This document shows positions 43,190 through 54,600 of a stretch of 64,000 nt of DNA, piece by piece. The notes under the pieces were generated by a model. The model saw nothing but the letters and a program-made list of their open reading frames with translations, ran no database searches and had not been told where the DNA came from. Position 1 is the first letter of the stretch. The number at the start of each line of letters is the position of its first letter. The stretch spans positions 28,116 to 92,115 of the forward strand of contig MU626335.1 in assembly GCA_025603075.1 (NCBI GenBank), in the 5' to 3' direction. Origin of the DNA: Neoconidiobolus thromboides FSU 785. Lineage: Eukaryota > Entomophthoromycota > Entomophthoromycetes > Entomophthorales > Neoconidiobolaceae. The position numbers were made by a program, and so were the translations under genes.

Positions 43190-43966
43190 AATTTAATATA
43201 TAAATTTGATTTTAATTTACTTATGAGTAACATAGGTTTATTTTTATGATTACCTCCTTCTGTCATTAGGTTTTATATTGTAACACTATTTAAAATATAA
43301 AATAAATTGAACTTAAGTTTAGAGTTTGTATCTAACTATAAGGCTTTTGAAATTGATGATCTTTATATTTAAAATTAAAAATTGAACTATATTTTTGTAT
43401 TCATCGAAATGGGAAGTTTTTAATGGCTTATTAATGTATCATGCTTAGTGTATAAGTATGTCTTATTTAAGAACTTGACTAATAATTGTTCAACTTCTTC
43501 AGTTCTCATAGATTGATAGAGGAGTAATATCAATCAACAATCGAACTATTTTGGTAGCTTTGCTAATTAAATATGGCTATTTATAGTACATAAATACGCA
43601 TTTTATATCTTTGCTTATAATCAATAAAAAAGAAAAAAATACCGAAGTATTATTCTATTTTTATGCTTTAGAAGCTTCCTTATTATTGAAATTTTATTAA
43701 TTTATCTGCCATTTTTAGTACAAAAAATCGATCCACTTTATATTAAAAGACTAAAATTATATTAAACCCCCAAAATTCTTCATTTAAAATTTCATAACCT
43801 TATTATATAGCTTTCCTTCTATCTCATTCCAACTTTCATTTTTCCTATCAAATTTCTATCTCGGATTTAATTGGTTAATTCACCATTTAACAAAAATAAA
43901 ATCTCCAAAATACATTTCAATTCCAAGTCTTCCAAATTTCCATTTCTTCAACATTCAACCAAACCA
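43190..43966. other. Boundary region between secreted array and housekeeping block
   Basis: No gene seen. The last ~200 nt, with CCTTCTATCTCATTCC-type pyrimidine tracts, should contain the UTP25 promoter and leader. Confidence 0.45.
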
Positions 43967-45542
43967 ATGGGTAAAAAAAACCAACAAAAGCGTAAACAAC
44001 AAGAGATAGCGGAGAGTATTTTAGGTGCTAAAGGACAAATTAAACCAAAGATTATTAAAAAGAAAAAGGAAACTGATACACCGCTAATATTAACTAAACG
44101 AGAGCTTGAGTCCTTAGAAAAAGAGATTCATAATTCATCAACTACTGCAAAATCAAAATCAAAATCAAAATCGAAATTCGGAAAGTCAATCCCTGAAGAT
44201 GATAACGACGAAGAAACTTGGGGAAATAGTTATAATTTTGATGCCCAAGGAAATTTAATTGTTCAAGAAGAGGAAGGGAATGGAGGCGCTAGTGAAGAAA
44301 CTAGCTTGCAGTTATTAGGAAATACGATTACTAAAGGAATGATCGAGTTGGGGAAAAATTTTACTAAAAAAGGGAATGGTAAATCAAGTAAAAATAAAAT
44401 GAGCCAACTGTTAGGTTTGATTGGCGGAAGGAAAAAGGAAAAAGCAGTAGTGAAGAAGACGGAGGAGGAAGAACAGGAGGAGGAAGAGATCGAAGAAGAA
44501 GAAGAAAATATTGATGGTGAGATTGAACATGAAAATAAAATCAAAGGCGGGAATAAAGGGGATGATGTTGTAGATGAAGAGAATGATAATGAAGAAATAG
44601 AAGAAGAGGGATCAGATATAGACTCAGAAGGTAACTGGTAAAAATTCAAATAAATTCAAATTAAACTAAATTCAAATAGAAGAAGAAAAAGAAGATATGC
44701 ACGTTAAAAAATATGGTGAAAGTCATTATAACGAAGAAGAAATGAATAAGAAAATAGAGAAGATTAAGAATAGAAGTTATAATAATTTGGTAGTTAAAAA
44801 ACAAGAACATCAGTATTGGGTTAATTTGGCAACAACAGAAGAAAACTATAATCAAGAGAGTATTGAGAGTCAAATGAAATGGGAATTAAAGGACTATTTT
44901 ATTAAAAATAGATTGATTGAACCTTTTGAGAAATTAAATTTAAAGAATGGTGGTAAATATTTATTATTATTATTATTTATTTATAATAATATTTTTTTAT
45001 TTTTAATAGAAGATAAAGAACTTAATGACTCACAAAAAGAAATATTTTCATTACTTAATAATTATTATGATTTATTTTATCCCATCTTAAATTTAAACAA
45101 AACAAATGAAATAAGGAATGCTTATATGTTACATGCTTTAAATCATATTTTCAAGTAATTTATACTTACCTTTATTATTTTATTTATAATATTTAATTAT
45201 TAACTATTATAGAGTAAGAGATACAATTTTAAAAAATAATTTTAAAATTGCCAAAGCTAAATCACAAAACAAAGAAATAGAGTAAATTAACTAATATTAG
45301 TTAAAGCTTAAATTAAGATTAATATTTTTATAGAAATATTAAAGATAGTGGATTTACACGTGCTAAAGTATTGATATTAGTACCTTTTAAATCAGTAGCA
45401 TTAGATATTGTTAATAAATTATGTGATTTAAGTGGCTGTGATCAAATTCAAAACAAAGCTAAATTTTTAAATGAATATCAGTTACCTAAAGGTACTATTG
45501 ATCCAGTTAAAAATAACACGAAATTACCTGGTAATCTATTGT

Positions 45543-45593
<51 letters not shown>

Positions 45594-46753
45594 CTTTTAT
45601 TTAAATTAGAGGATCATCGACAGATTTTTAGTGGTAATACAGAAGATTATTTTAAACTAGGTATTAAATTAACAAGAAAAACACTAAAACTATATACTTC
45701 TTTTTATCAATCGGATATCATTCTTGCATCCCCTTTAGCTTTACGCTTAGGTACAGAACAAAAGGAATATGATTTTTTATCAAGTATCGAAATTGTAATA
45801 TTAGATCAATTAGATCATCTTTGTATGCAAAACAGTGAGCATTTACACCACTTATTTTCGAAATTAAATCAAGTACCAACTGAAGCTAGAGATGTAGATT
45901 TTTCTAGAGTTAAATCCCATTATTTAAATCAACAAGCTGAATTCAATTGTCAATTGATTACTTTATCTCAAATAATTACCCCAGAAATTCAAGCTTTATT
46001 TCATAAATATAGTAAAAATGTAGAAGGTAAGAAAGAATAGCAATTTAATTAAAAGTAATTAAAGTATTAATAATTAATTTTATTATTTAGGTAAAATTCA
46101 ATATTTTGAACCGGTATTAGAAGGTCAATATCTAAAGATTGAAAATCCAGTTTCTCATAAATTATTTCGAATTTTATCTAATGGCCAATTAACTCAACAA
46201 GATGAGTTAAGATTTGAGTATTTTAAAAATAATATATTACCTCAATTGAATCAAAAGTTACAATTCGAAAAAAAAGTCATGTTATTTATCAATAATTATT
46301 TTGATTTTGTTAAAGTTAAAAATTATTTGAAATTGTTAAATTTTGAATTTGGTACTATATCTGAATACTCCAGTATTAAAGAAGTATCTAAATATAGAAA
46401 TTGGTTGAAGATTGGTAAAATTAATTTGATTTTATATACAGAAAGATGTCATTTCTATAGAAGGTAAAAAATCGGAACTTTTTGTTTTATTCTATAGTAC
46501 AAATAATATATTAATTTTAATTTTTATTAGATATAAAATTCAAGATATAAATGAAATTATATTTTATTCTTTACCTGATTATTGTAACTATTATAATGAG
46601 TTAATTGATAATATTCAATTAGATTCATTAAATAATAAGATTAATATAACAATTTTATTTTCTAAATGGGATGAACTTAAGTTAAATGGGATTTTTGGTA
46701 CTAAAAATACTCGTTCTTTTATTCACGGTAATAGGGATCAAATTAACTTTTAA
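43967..46753 (+). CDS. UTP25: UTP25 (DIEXF/Def), small-subunit processome protein, 8 exons
   Basis: Exons 43967-44630, 44680-44952, 45010-45154, 45213-45281, 45334-45530, 45610-46026, 46091-46463 and 46531-46753 join in phase to 786 aa, close to the family's usual 720-760. The ATG at 43967 ([12 protein letters not shown]) is the first in frame. Residues 1-235 are basic then very acidic ([14 protein letters not shown]). The conserved DEAD-like but ATPase-inactive core follows: [94 protein letters not shown] and [12 protein letters not shown]25 acts in the nucleolus in early 18S rRNA maturation, bridging U3 snoRNP components and Sas10/Mpp10 in yeast. Intron 5 carries an (AAT)n tract. Confidence 0.95.
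45544..45592 (+). repeat. (TAA/AAT)n microsatellite inside UTP25 intron 5
   Basis: About 16 perfect trinucleotide units within the 79-nt intron 45531-45609, making up most of it. It is flanked by a normal donor (GTAATC) and acceptor (AAATTAG). Confidence 0.9.
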
Positions 46754-46890
46754 ATGCTAATTATAGAAATAATAAAATAACAAGATAGATTTGAATGAAA
46801 CTTTTTGAAAAAAAGTAAATTATGTATCTTTATTTTAAAATTTTTGTTATTCTTGTTAAATCTTCTTTCAATCTCTATATCATAATAGCT

Positions 46891-47169
46891 TTAGAAATTT
46901 CTACCATTTTTTAATAGAAATCTCTCTGGTTCTTCACCTTCTTTTGATTGAACACATTTTAACCAAACTTTTAAAGGTTCATAAACTTCTCTTGGTTCAT
47001 GAAATAAACCTTGAAATATATCTTCCATATGATCATTGCAACGGTGACTCTTTGGCATCTTTTTAGGTAATGTTCTCATTGGTTTTTCAATTAATACATC
47101 ATAATCAAATTGACTTTTAATATCTGCTTTTTGTTGTTCAGATGTGGAATTTGATGATGAACTGGACAT
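46891..47169 (-). CDS. Small uncharacterised protein (92 aa)
   Basis: ATG at 47169 (MSSSSSNSTSEQQKADIKSQ). After a Ser-rich start comes a structured-looking part, FDYDVLIEKPMRTLPKKMPKSH, then RCNDHMEDIFQGLFHEP, then VYEPLKVWLKCVQSKEGEEPERFLL. Two Cys and two His (RCNDHM, HEP) could suggest metal binding, but no known motif fits. No signal peptide or membrane segment. Balanced composition compared with the random AT-rich frames nearby supports a real gene. It is convergent with UTP25 (137 nt between stops). I do not recognise the family. Confidence 0.6.
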   Translation of the reverse strand: MSSSSSNSTSEQQKADIKSQFDYDVLIEKPMRTLPKKMPKSHRCNDHMEDIFQGLFHEPREVYEPLKVWLKCVQSKEGEEPERFLLKNGRNF

Positions 47170-47624
47170 TTTGTTTTATTTTTATAAGTTGAATTTGGAA
47201 TTAAAAAATGAAGTTTAAAGATTTTATTTCTATTTTTTAATTTGTCAATCTTCATGGGATTTTGGATTCAAAAAATAAACTCAATCAAATTTCAGAATAT
47301 TCTTATAAGCAGTTTAAATGTTTTATTCAAAATAAAAATTAACAAAATCAAAAAAGAATTAAAGGAATACAAAGGACCATGAATAGATGGATTCAAAAGG
47401 AATTAGGAAGAATTGTATTATTAGTTTAAAGAAAGGACTTTTTCCATACTTTATATAGAATCAAAATTCAACATCTTCGCCTAATTGAAAAGCATTTTCT
47501 TGAGAAGAAAATCGAATTAATTAAAAGATAGCAGTAGGATCTGACAAATTTTTTTGTTGAAAGGAAAACTAGGAGGTAGGAGTAATATTTTCCAACCCAT
47601 TAGAACCCCTACCTATCGTAACTC
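47170..47624. other. Intergenic region with a coding-like minus-strand segment
   Basis: On the minus strand 47478-47630 reads DVEMRVTIGRGSNGLENITP, then after TAG FSFQQKNLSDPTAIF, after TAA LIRFSSQENAFQLGEDVEF and a stop. It lies in another frame from the adjoining F-box gene's C-terminus. It may be a remnant of an extended C-terminus or of another gene. Confidence 0.35.
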
Positions 47625-49001
47625 TCATTTCAACATCGATTTCCCAATCTTAATTTGCTTATCAAACTCCGTTATAAACTCCATCAATTTTAAAAAATTT
47701 GAATGAAATCTTATTAATTTAGGAAACTTCTCAAAGAACGTTTTCAATTTCATTGTATTAAAAAAGGGATAGTTAAACTCCAAATACAATAGCTGTGGGA
47801 GCTTAATTTTCAATAGTAGATTATTTGTATGTTCAGTACTTTGATTTTGTACAATAGAATTAGTTTGTCGAGTTGGGATAAGAGTAAGATATAGTGTAAG
47901 GATAGAAGAACAGGCGAGGTTTATAAATTGAATTAAGCTATTGTTGATAGCCCCATTATATTGAATATGTAACTCATTTAACTGATGTAATTTATTAAAA
48001 GAACAATTTAAATGTATATGATTAATATTAATTAACTTCAATATTCTCAGTGTACTAAAATTACCGTTGATCAATTGATTAATACTATTGAAATTAAGTG
48101 TAGTTGCAGTCACATTTTTAAAATTAATATCTAAATTAGTTAATTGGGTTAGCGATATTAATTGAGTATTATTCAGTAAATTATTTTGTAATGATATACT
48201 CAATAAGTTAATTAAACTACCAAATTTATATTGAATCCTACCATATAATTGCAACTTCTTTAATTTGCTACCATTGATTAAATTGAGTACTTTAATATCA
48301 CTTTGCTTATAAAAATGAGCTTTAAAATATTGAATTTGTCTCAAATCAAACGAAAGTGATTGTTGTTTATTAGTATTATTTTGATGATGATTTTCCAATA
48401 TTAAACGATTTACATGAATCAAATAGGTATTAATAAATAATAATAGCTTAAAATTAGCTTTACCAAAGTAGGAAAATGAAAGAATATTATCTAAATTTAA
48501 ATAGTTTAATAAACTCAATGTATCCTCTTCATTATCGGATAAAACATTAAGTTGAACTGTAGTTAAATAGTGCAATTCTTTCAATCCTTTAAAATTGAAA
48601 TTAATATTTTTACAACTTAAACTTAATATTTTCAAATTATTAAAGCTTGTATAATCCCATTCTATAGTTCGTGTCGTTGGATTGTCATTTATTAATACCA
48701 ATATTAATCCATGAATATTATTTTTGACCGTATCCTTCTTCTTATATTTAAAAAATTGATCTTGATCCTCTTCAACATCTTTGATCTTTTCAATCTCTTT
48801 ATCATAACAAACATATTGAATGTATTTTTTATACTGTAATTGAGTCTTAAGATGAAATTTAGTATATAATTTGTAATTGATGTTATTGAATAAATGAATT
48901 AATATTAGTTTATTCCATCTTTTGTTGATGCATCGTAAGCGGATTAATTCACCTATTGTAAAATGATTTAGTAAGGGGATGATGATTTCAACGGTTAGCA
49001 T
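47625..49001 (-). CDS. F-box/LRR protein
   Basis: 458 aa from the first in-frame ATG at 49001; the frame runs 18 codons further upstream without an ATG. The N-terminus is an F-box: LTVEIIIPLLNHFTIGELIRLRCINKRWNKLI, with the usual Leu/Ile spacing and the Cys-Lys-Trp ending. A long series of irregular leucine-rich repeats follows from about residue 120 to the end (for example LKILSLSCKNINF, LKKLQLYGRIQY, LRILKLININHI, LLYLEFNYP). It probably acts as substrate receptor in an SCF ubiquitin ligase. It is intact, unlike the other F-box/LRR copies in the window, and is not especially close to them in sequence. Confidence 0.8.
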   Translation of the reverse strand: MLTVEIIIPLLNHFTIGELIRLRCINKRWNKLILIHLFNNINYKLYTKFHLKTQLQYKKYIQYVCYDKEIEKIKDVEEDQDQFFKYKKKDTVKNNIHGLILVLINDNPTTRTIEWDYTSFNNLKILSLSCKNINFNFKGLKELHYLTTVQLNVLSDNEEDTLSLLNYLNLDNILSFSYFGKANFKLLLFINTYLIHVNRLILENHHQNNTNKQQSLSFDLRQIQYFKAHFYKQSDIKVLNLINGSKLKKLQLYGRIQYKFGSLINLLSISLQNNLLNNTQLISLTQLTNLDINFKNVTATTLNFNSINQLINGNFSTLRILKLININHIHLNCSFNKLHQLNELHIQYNGAINNSLIQFINLACSSILTLYLTLIPTRQTNSIVQNQSTEHTNNLLLKIKLPQLLYLEFNYPFFNTMKLKTFFEKFPKLIRFHSNFLKLMEFITEFDKQIKIGKSMLK

Positions 49002-49476
49002 GCGAAATAAATAAATAAAAGATGAGGTCACTAATCGAGGAGAAGAAATAGTCAAATAAAAGTGGTTTGATATAGATAAAAAATAAATGTATAGTTAGGT
49101 TATTAACTAATATGATTTAAACAAAAGAACAAAATTAATTTTTGCAATATGTGCAAAAATTAAATTATAGCTTTGATTGATTTAAAATAAAATGTAATCA
49201 AAAATATTAAATGTTTGTTTCAGATCTAAAAATAGGAACGTTTACATTAACTAAAAATAAGAGATGAATTACAAGCTTTTTACATTTGTGTTATTTTAAA
49301 ACCCAAACCTTTATTGTTATGAAAGTAATTGAATACCCCCACTTGTTGAAATTTAGTATAGATTACCTTTTTTTTCATCTTTTTAACTTTATCCTTTTAT
49401 TTTAATCCACTCTCCTATTTATAAATTTGAGATATTTAATAAGCTTACTTTAGCTCTATTAAAACAATCGGATATC
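49002..49476. other. AT-rich intergenic region
   Basis: Probably contains the F-box gene promoter at its left edge; nothing else seen. Confidence 0.4.
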
Positions 49477-50006
49477 ATGCCATTAGAAAAGTAAAAGTTG
49501 GTACTACAGTAGGTAGTATTCGAGAAAAACGAGTTGGACTTAAATTAGCCCAATTCTTAGCAAGTAAAATTCAAGATAGTTAGCTACCTTATTGCTTTAA
49601 AACTCTGGGATATCCCTACGTTTAATGAAATCTATATACCTAAAGATGGCATTTATGAAAATCAGAAAATCATTTTCTGGAATCAAGAAATAATCTTATG
49701 ATTATTTTATCTTTCTTATATCTCAATATAATTGAAGTTACCCTGCTCCTGTAAAACAGTATTAGTCACTTATACAAAGAATTTAGTAGTAAAAATGGCA
49801 TTATTATTTGTTATGGCTCTAGAGATAATGAAAAAGTAGGTGGACAGTTGAAGCAAGTATTAACAAGTGTTAAATTCAATATTGCTAGTACCCATCCGAT
49901 TAAATTAGCAGAGTTGGATTCATTTGATTGCTTTGATATTGTTAAAGATATGGTTAAGTTTTTGAGTCAAAATAAATGTTTTGATAGCTTGTTACAAGCA
50001 GTCTAG
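49477..50006 (+). pseudogene. Decayed NADPH-dependent FMN reductase (Lot6-type quinone reductase)
   Basis: Pieces in three frames follow the Lot6 order. After ATGCCATTAGAAAA the frame slips by one, then VKVGTTVGSIREKRVGLKLAQFLASKIQDS (flavodoxin-like phosphate loop GSxRxxR) ends in TAG. Downstream QYN-TGA-SYPAPVK matches the conserved PQYNWGYPAxLKNAIDxLY, with TGA at the Trp. LYKEFSSKNGIIICYGSRDNEKVGGQLKQVLTSVKFNI matches the GKPAxxVSYGGHGG...QLxxVL block. Frame slips and stops show it is dead. It is a single-gene remnant inside the housekeeping block. Confidence 0.8.
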
Positions 50007-50136
50007 AGATGGATGAGCATTAGATGACTAGTTTTAACTTTATTAAAATAGATCGATAATTACACAATATAATACATTTACTATTTCTCAATCTTAAAAT
50101 ACTTTTACTGTTCATTATTAAAACATTAAACTATTA

Positions 50137-50238
50137 ATACGGGATGTCTCTTTAGGTTCCATTTATTTTCCTATTTTTTAACACTATTAAGTGGAAAAAT
50201 TATTAGCCAATTTTAATACAAAAAAGACATTTCTATAT
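50137..50238 (-). mobile_element. MITE-like palindromic element, copy 16
   Basis: ATACGGGATGTCTCTTTAGG ... AAAAAGACATTTCTATAT; the only copy found between 43 and 60 kb. Confidence 0.65.
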
Positions 50239-50968
50239 GTAAGATTCTGGTCTAAACTGAGTGATTCCAATGTCGTTTTTTTGGTTTTATCATTCCAATT
50301 TCTCAACAGAAAACCAAATCTTAAATAACACTATACTTAATCACAAATAAAAATTAGAATTAGAAAGTTTATTGTAAGTTGCTTATTTATCAACAACCCT
50401 TTAATGTATTTATACTGGTTAGGTTGCTAATGATAACAATAATGCTACTGTTATAATATAAAGAGTAATGATTGATCGTTATATATAATACTTATAACAA
50501 GGGTCCATATTGCTATTATAATAATGCGCAATAATGCACTTTTAGTAAAAGATTAACTCAACTAATCATATGATACTTTAGAAACTGTAGTATATATGTC
50601 TACAGGATTTAACAATATCATAATCATGTAAAAAATTAGTTTCCAAAAAAGTTTTCGAAAAGTTTAATAAATAATTAAATAGCTTTTATATACAAGTCTT
50701 TTAGCTCCGCCCTTTAGAGCAAATCCCAGCAAATAGAATTCAACTAACCAACGTCTTGAACATTGAACAATTAAGCTTTTTATAAAAAACTATATGATTT
50801 GCCCTATCAACTTGAATTAATCAAAATCGAAATTAAAAAATAATTATACGAATTCCATTTAACCTTTTAGAATAATAACAATAATAAAATATACTTTAAT
50901 AAAAGTTACTATAAAATAATCACCACTTCTCTCCCACTTTTTCTTTTAGACTCTTCTTATCTTCTATC
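50239..50968. other. AT-rich intergenic region
   Basis: No gene seen; 3' flank of the KISH gene at its right edge. Confidence 0.4.
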
Positions 50969-51469
50969 TTACTCTTGAATCAAAAATGAAACAGCCATAA
51001 TAAAACAAGATAAACTAACATAAGGGCTTAATCTTTCACCTAGCAAATAAATATGTTAATATATTAATTTAATTATTAATAAAACAAACACTTTATCTGT
51101 TTTTCTATTTTTTATAAATCTAAATGTGTTAATCATTAAAAACACTTACCAACTCTAGCTGCTTTCCAAAAAATACTCATTAAACTAAAAGTATGAATAT
51201 TAGTATTATGTTTCATTTCATCTTCCTTTTGGTTTGAATATTGGATATAATAACATATATCGATAGATTAATTGATTAAATAAATTCTTACCCCTCCTTG
51301 TTTTTATCTAAAAGAGTAGGTGCTTGGGCATGAATATAAGTGGAAGTACAAACAATTAATAAAATCACTAATAATAATGATTGAAAATCAAATAAAGCGG
51401 ACTGTCATAATTATGATAATTAATAATTTAGTTTATAAATTGAGCTTTTAATATTAAAATTACTAGCAT
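50969..51469 (-). CDS. KISH (TMEM167) small Golgi membrane protein, 4 exons
   Basis: Not visible as one long frame. Exons in transcription order are 51464-51469 (ATGCTA), 51292-51401, 51150-51184 and 50969-51039, giving 73 aa; KISH proteins are 72-74 aa. Exon 2 reads SALFDFQSLLLVILLIVCTSTYIHAQAP then LLDKNKEG. Exon 3 is LMSIFWKAARVG. Exon 4 is GERLSPYVSLSCFIMAVSFLIQE. The SALFxFQSLL start, the TYIHxxAPxLLDxNKxG loop, FWKxARxGERxSPYV and the second membrane helix are family hallmarks. KISH acts in the early secretory pathway/Golgi. The six-nucleotide first exon is inferred because ATG-CTA is the nearest ATG that joins in frame to a GT donor. Divergent from VPS41 with about 170 nt between starts, probably a bidirectional promoter. 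Confidence 0.9.
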
Positions 51470-51639
51470 CCTTGAATTAAAGTTTATAAAAAATGTAGAG
51501 ATTGAAACAAATGTAAAATTTATTAACAAAATTTAATCTTAGTCAATTGGAGGATCGACCAATGAAATAACTCCTTAACTGCGTGGCTAAAATGATCAAA
51601 AAAATGGTAAAAATGTAAGAATTAGATTGATTAAAATTG

Positions 51640-54600
51640 ATGATGCAAGAAAAGGAAAATTTCAAAGAAAGTAAAGAAAGTAAAGAAAGTAAAGAAGCAA
51701 AAGAAGTAGAGGAAGTTAAATTAATGGGATCTACAGAAGAAATAAAAGAAGGAAGAAATAAACTTGAAGAAGGAATATACGAAAAAGAAGAAAATGAGGA
51801 ATTAAAAAAAGGTGAACAAACTGAGTCAAACGAAAACTCCGAAGGAGAAACAGAAACAGAAACAGAAACGGATCCGGAAGGTAAGAAATGCTCGTTTTTT
51901 AGCCATCAAAACTCTCATAATTAAAAGAAATCATTAGATATCATTGAAATCGAAGAACCAAAACTTAAATATACTCGATTAACAGGGGGTACATTTGATA
52001 ACTATTTAAAAGGAGATGCAGCCAGTTGTATTATTGCTGGAGATAAAGTGATGGTAAGAACATATTAATAATCAACTAAAATAACAAAATAAATAATAAT
52101 AAAATTGAAACGTTAAATATTAATATTGGTTTTCCAAAATAGGCAGTTGGTACCCATTCTGGTAAATTATATTTGCTTGATTTAATGGGTAATGAATTAA
52201 AATCCATTAATTGTCATACCACTACAATCAATGCTTTAAGTATGGATTTGTCAGAACAATTTATTGCTTCTGCTTCGGATGATGGTAAGTTGAATCATTC
52301 CCTTTTTTTATTAAAATTTTTAATAAAAAATGCGAATAATCATTTTAATAAAATTAAGGTTCTATCAAAGTCCATGGTATTTATACTTCATTCAAACAAA
52401 GCAAAAATTATATGCGGCCTATGAAAGCAGTCGCTTTAAGTCCTGATTTTGGTACAAATTCCCAACAAAGAATTATCTCCGGTGGTTTAGCAGGTCAATT
52501 AATTATGAATACTAAAGGTAAGTTGTAAAGAAATCGAAATGAACTTTATTATTATTATTGTTTAATTGAATTAAGTATACATTTTTGTGTTGGTTGAAAA
52601 GTTAATTTAAATTATAATTTAAACTATTTTATTATTTCATTTAGGTTGGTTGGGTTATACAGATCAAATATTGCAATCGGATGATGGTCCAATTTTGGAA
52701 ATTCAATGGAAGGGAAATTACATTGCTTGGGCATCGGATTCAGTAAGTAAAATTAGTCCGATCATAATCAAAGGATTTATTTAGTTTAACTAAGTTAATT
52801 ATTGTTAATATAGTTGAACAATATTTATCAATTATAAATAATTATCTATTAATATACTATTCAATTAGTTGATTAATTAGATATTTATATTGATCTTTTT
52901 TCATTATTTTTAGGGAGTTAAAATTTATAATAGTCAAACTAATCAACGCATATCTTTTATACCGAGATCTGAAAGTTCACCAAGAGCCGACCTTTATCCT
53001 TGCCATTTATATTGGAAATCAAACATTGAATTATTTATTGGTTGGGCTGATACGTTCAAAATTGCTAAAGTTATGGTAGGTGATTGAAATGTTTAAATCA
53101 TGTTTTCAAACTTATATATGTTGATAAATTAAACATATCACTAGGTTCATGATCCTTCAATTCATCCCGCTATTTTATCTCAATTACCATCTGTAGAAAT
53201 CGAATATATGTAAGTATTTAATTGAATGTCTATCTTTATCTATTTATTGAAATATAAACTATTAGACTACGTACTGATTTTATCATCAGTGGTATTTCTT
53301 ACTTAAAAGAACAAATATTGTTACTAGCCTATAATGGGGAAATCATTTATGAAGACAAAGATTTCAATAAACCTAGTAAAGTAAGTTAGTTAAATAATAA
53401 TAGTATTGACAATAAACAAATAAGAAAAATGAATATGTCAGTATTTATTTTATTTTATTAATTCTAATTATTAGCCTTCAAACCCACCCGAGCTTCGAAT
53501 AGTAGATAAAAAAGATGGTGCGGATGTAGCCGATATATTAACTATGAATGGTTATTTAAAATTTAAATCGCAAGATTATAAACTAGGTAAAAGAACAATC
53601 AATAATAAGTAATAACACTAATAAATTCTATCCAATAGTAACTACACCAAGTAGTGATTTATATTTTATAATGAGCCCCAAAGATTTAATTTGTGCCAAA
53701 GAAAGAGAATTAACGGATCGTATTGAATGGCATATCGAAAATGAATTATATTATGAAGCATTGCAATTAATCAAACAACATCCAGAAGAAAGTAGTAAAT
53801 ATACAATCAATAAAGTAGGTAAATTATATATGAAACATTTAATATTACAACAAGATTATGAAAGAGCAGGAAAACTATGTGTCGAAGTATTAGGAAAAGA
53901 TCAACAACAATGGGAAAAATGGATCTTTGCATTTTATCAATCCAATCAAATTAATGCTATTATTGAATTTATACCAACTAGAGAAGTTATACTTTCTTCT
54001 ACTGTTTATGAAATGTTGTTAGCTCATTATTTAAAATGGGATAAAAATTTATTTTTTAAATTAATTCGACAATGGCCAATTAAAAATTATAATTTAAAAA
54101 GCATCTTAGCTTTAGTGGAAGATGAATTAAATAAGTACGATATTGAAAATGAAAATGAAAATGAAAATCAAAATGAAAGTAAATTATTATTACAAATTAT
54201 AGCTGAATTATATCAATTAGATAATCAACCTCAATTAGCATTAAATTATTTATTAAAATTAAAAAGTCCTATTGTATTTAATTTAATTAATGAATTTCAA
54301 TTATTTAATGAAATTAAAAATAAAGTCAAATTATTAATGGATTATGATGTATTACAATTCCAAAATGAACTTGAATATCAAAAAGCGGGGGTTCAAGTTA
54401 CAAGTGAATTAAAAGCAGTAACAATGTTAGTTAGAAATTTACAATTTATTTCAATGGAAACGGTAGTAAATCAATTATATGATCATCCCTTGTTATTGCA
54501 TAATTATTTGCATGCTATCTTTAAAAAAGAAGCTAACTTAGGGGCTAAATGGCATGATATACAAGTAAGTGTACTTTAAAATAATAATACTAATATTTCT

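Noticed and set aside
44263-44649. 128-codon Ser-rich minus-strand ORF
   Set aside because: Antisense of the Glu-rich exon 1 of UTP25.
45471-46040. Long frame reading through poly-Ile in UTP25
   Set aside because: The poly-Ile is the AAT microsatellite of intron 5 read in another frame; splice sites at 45531 and 45609 remove it.
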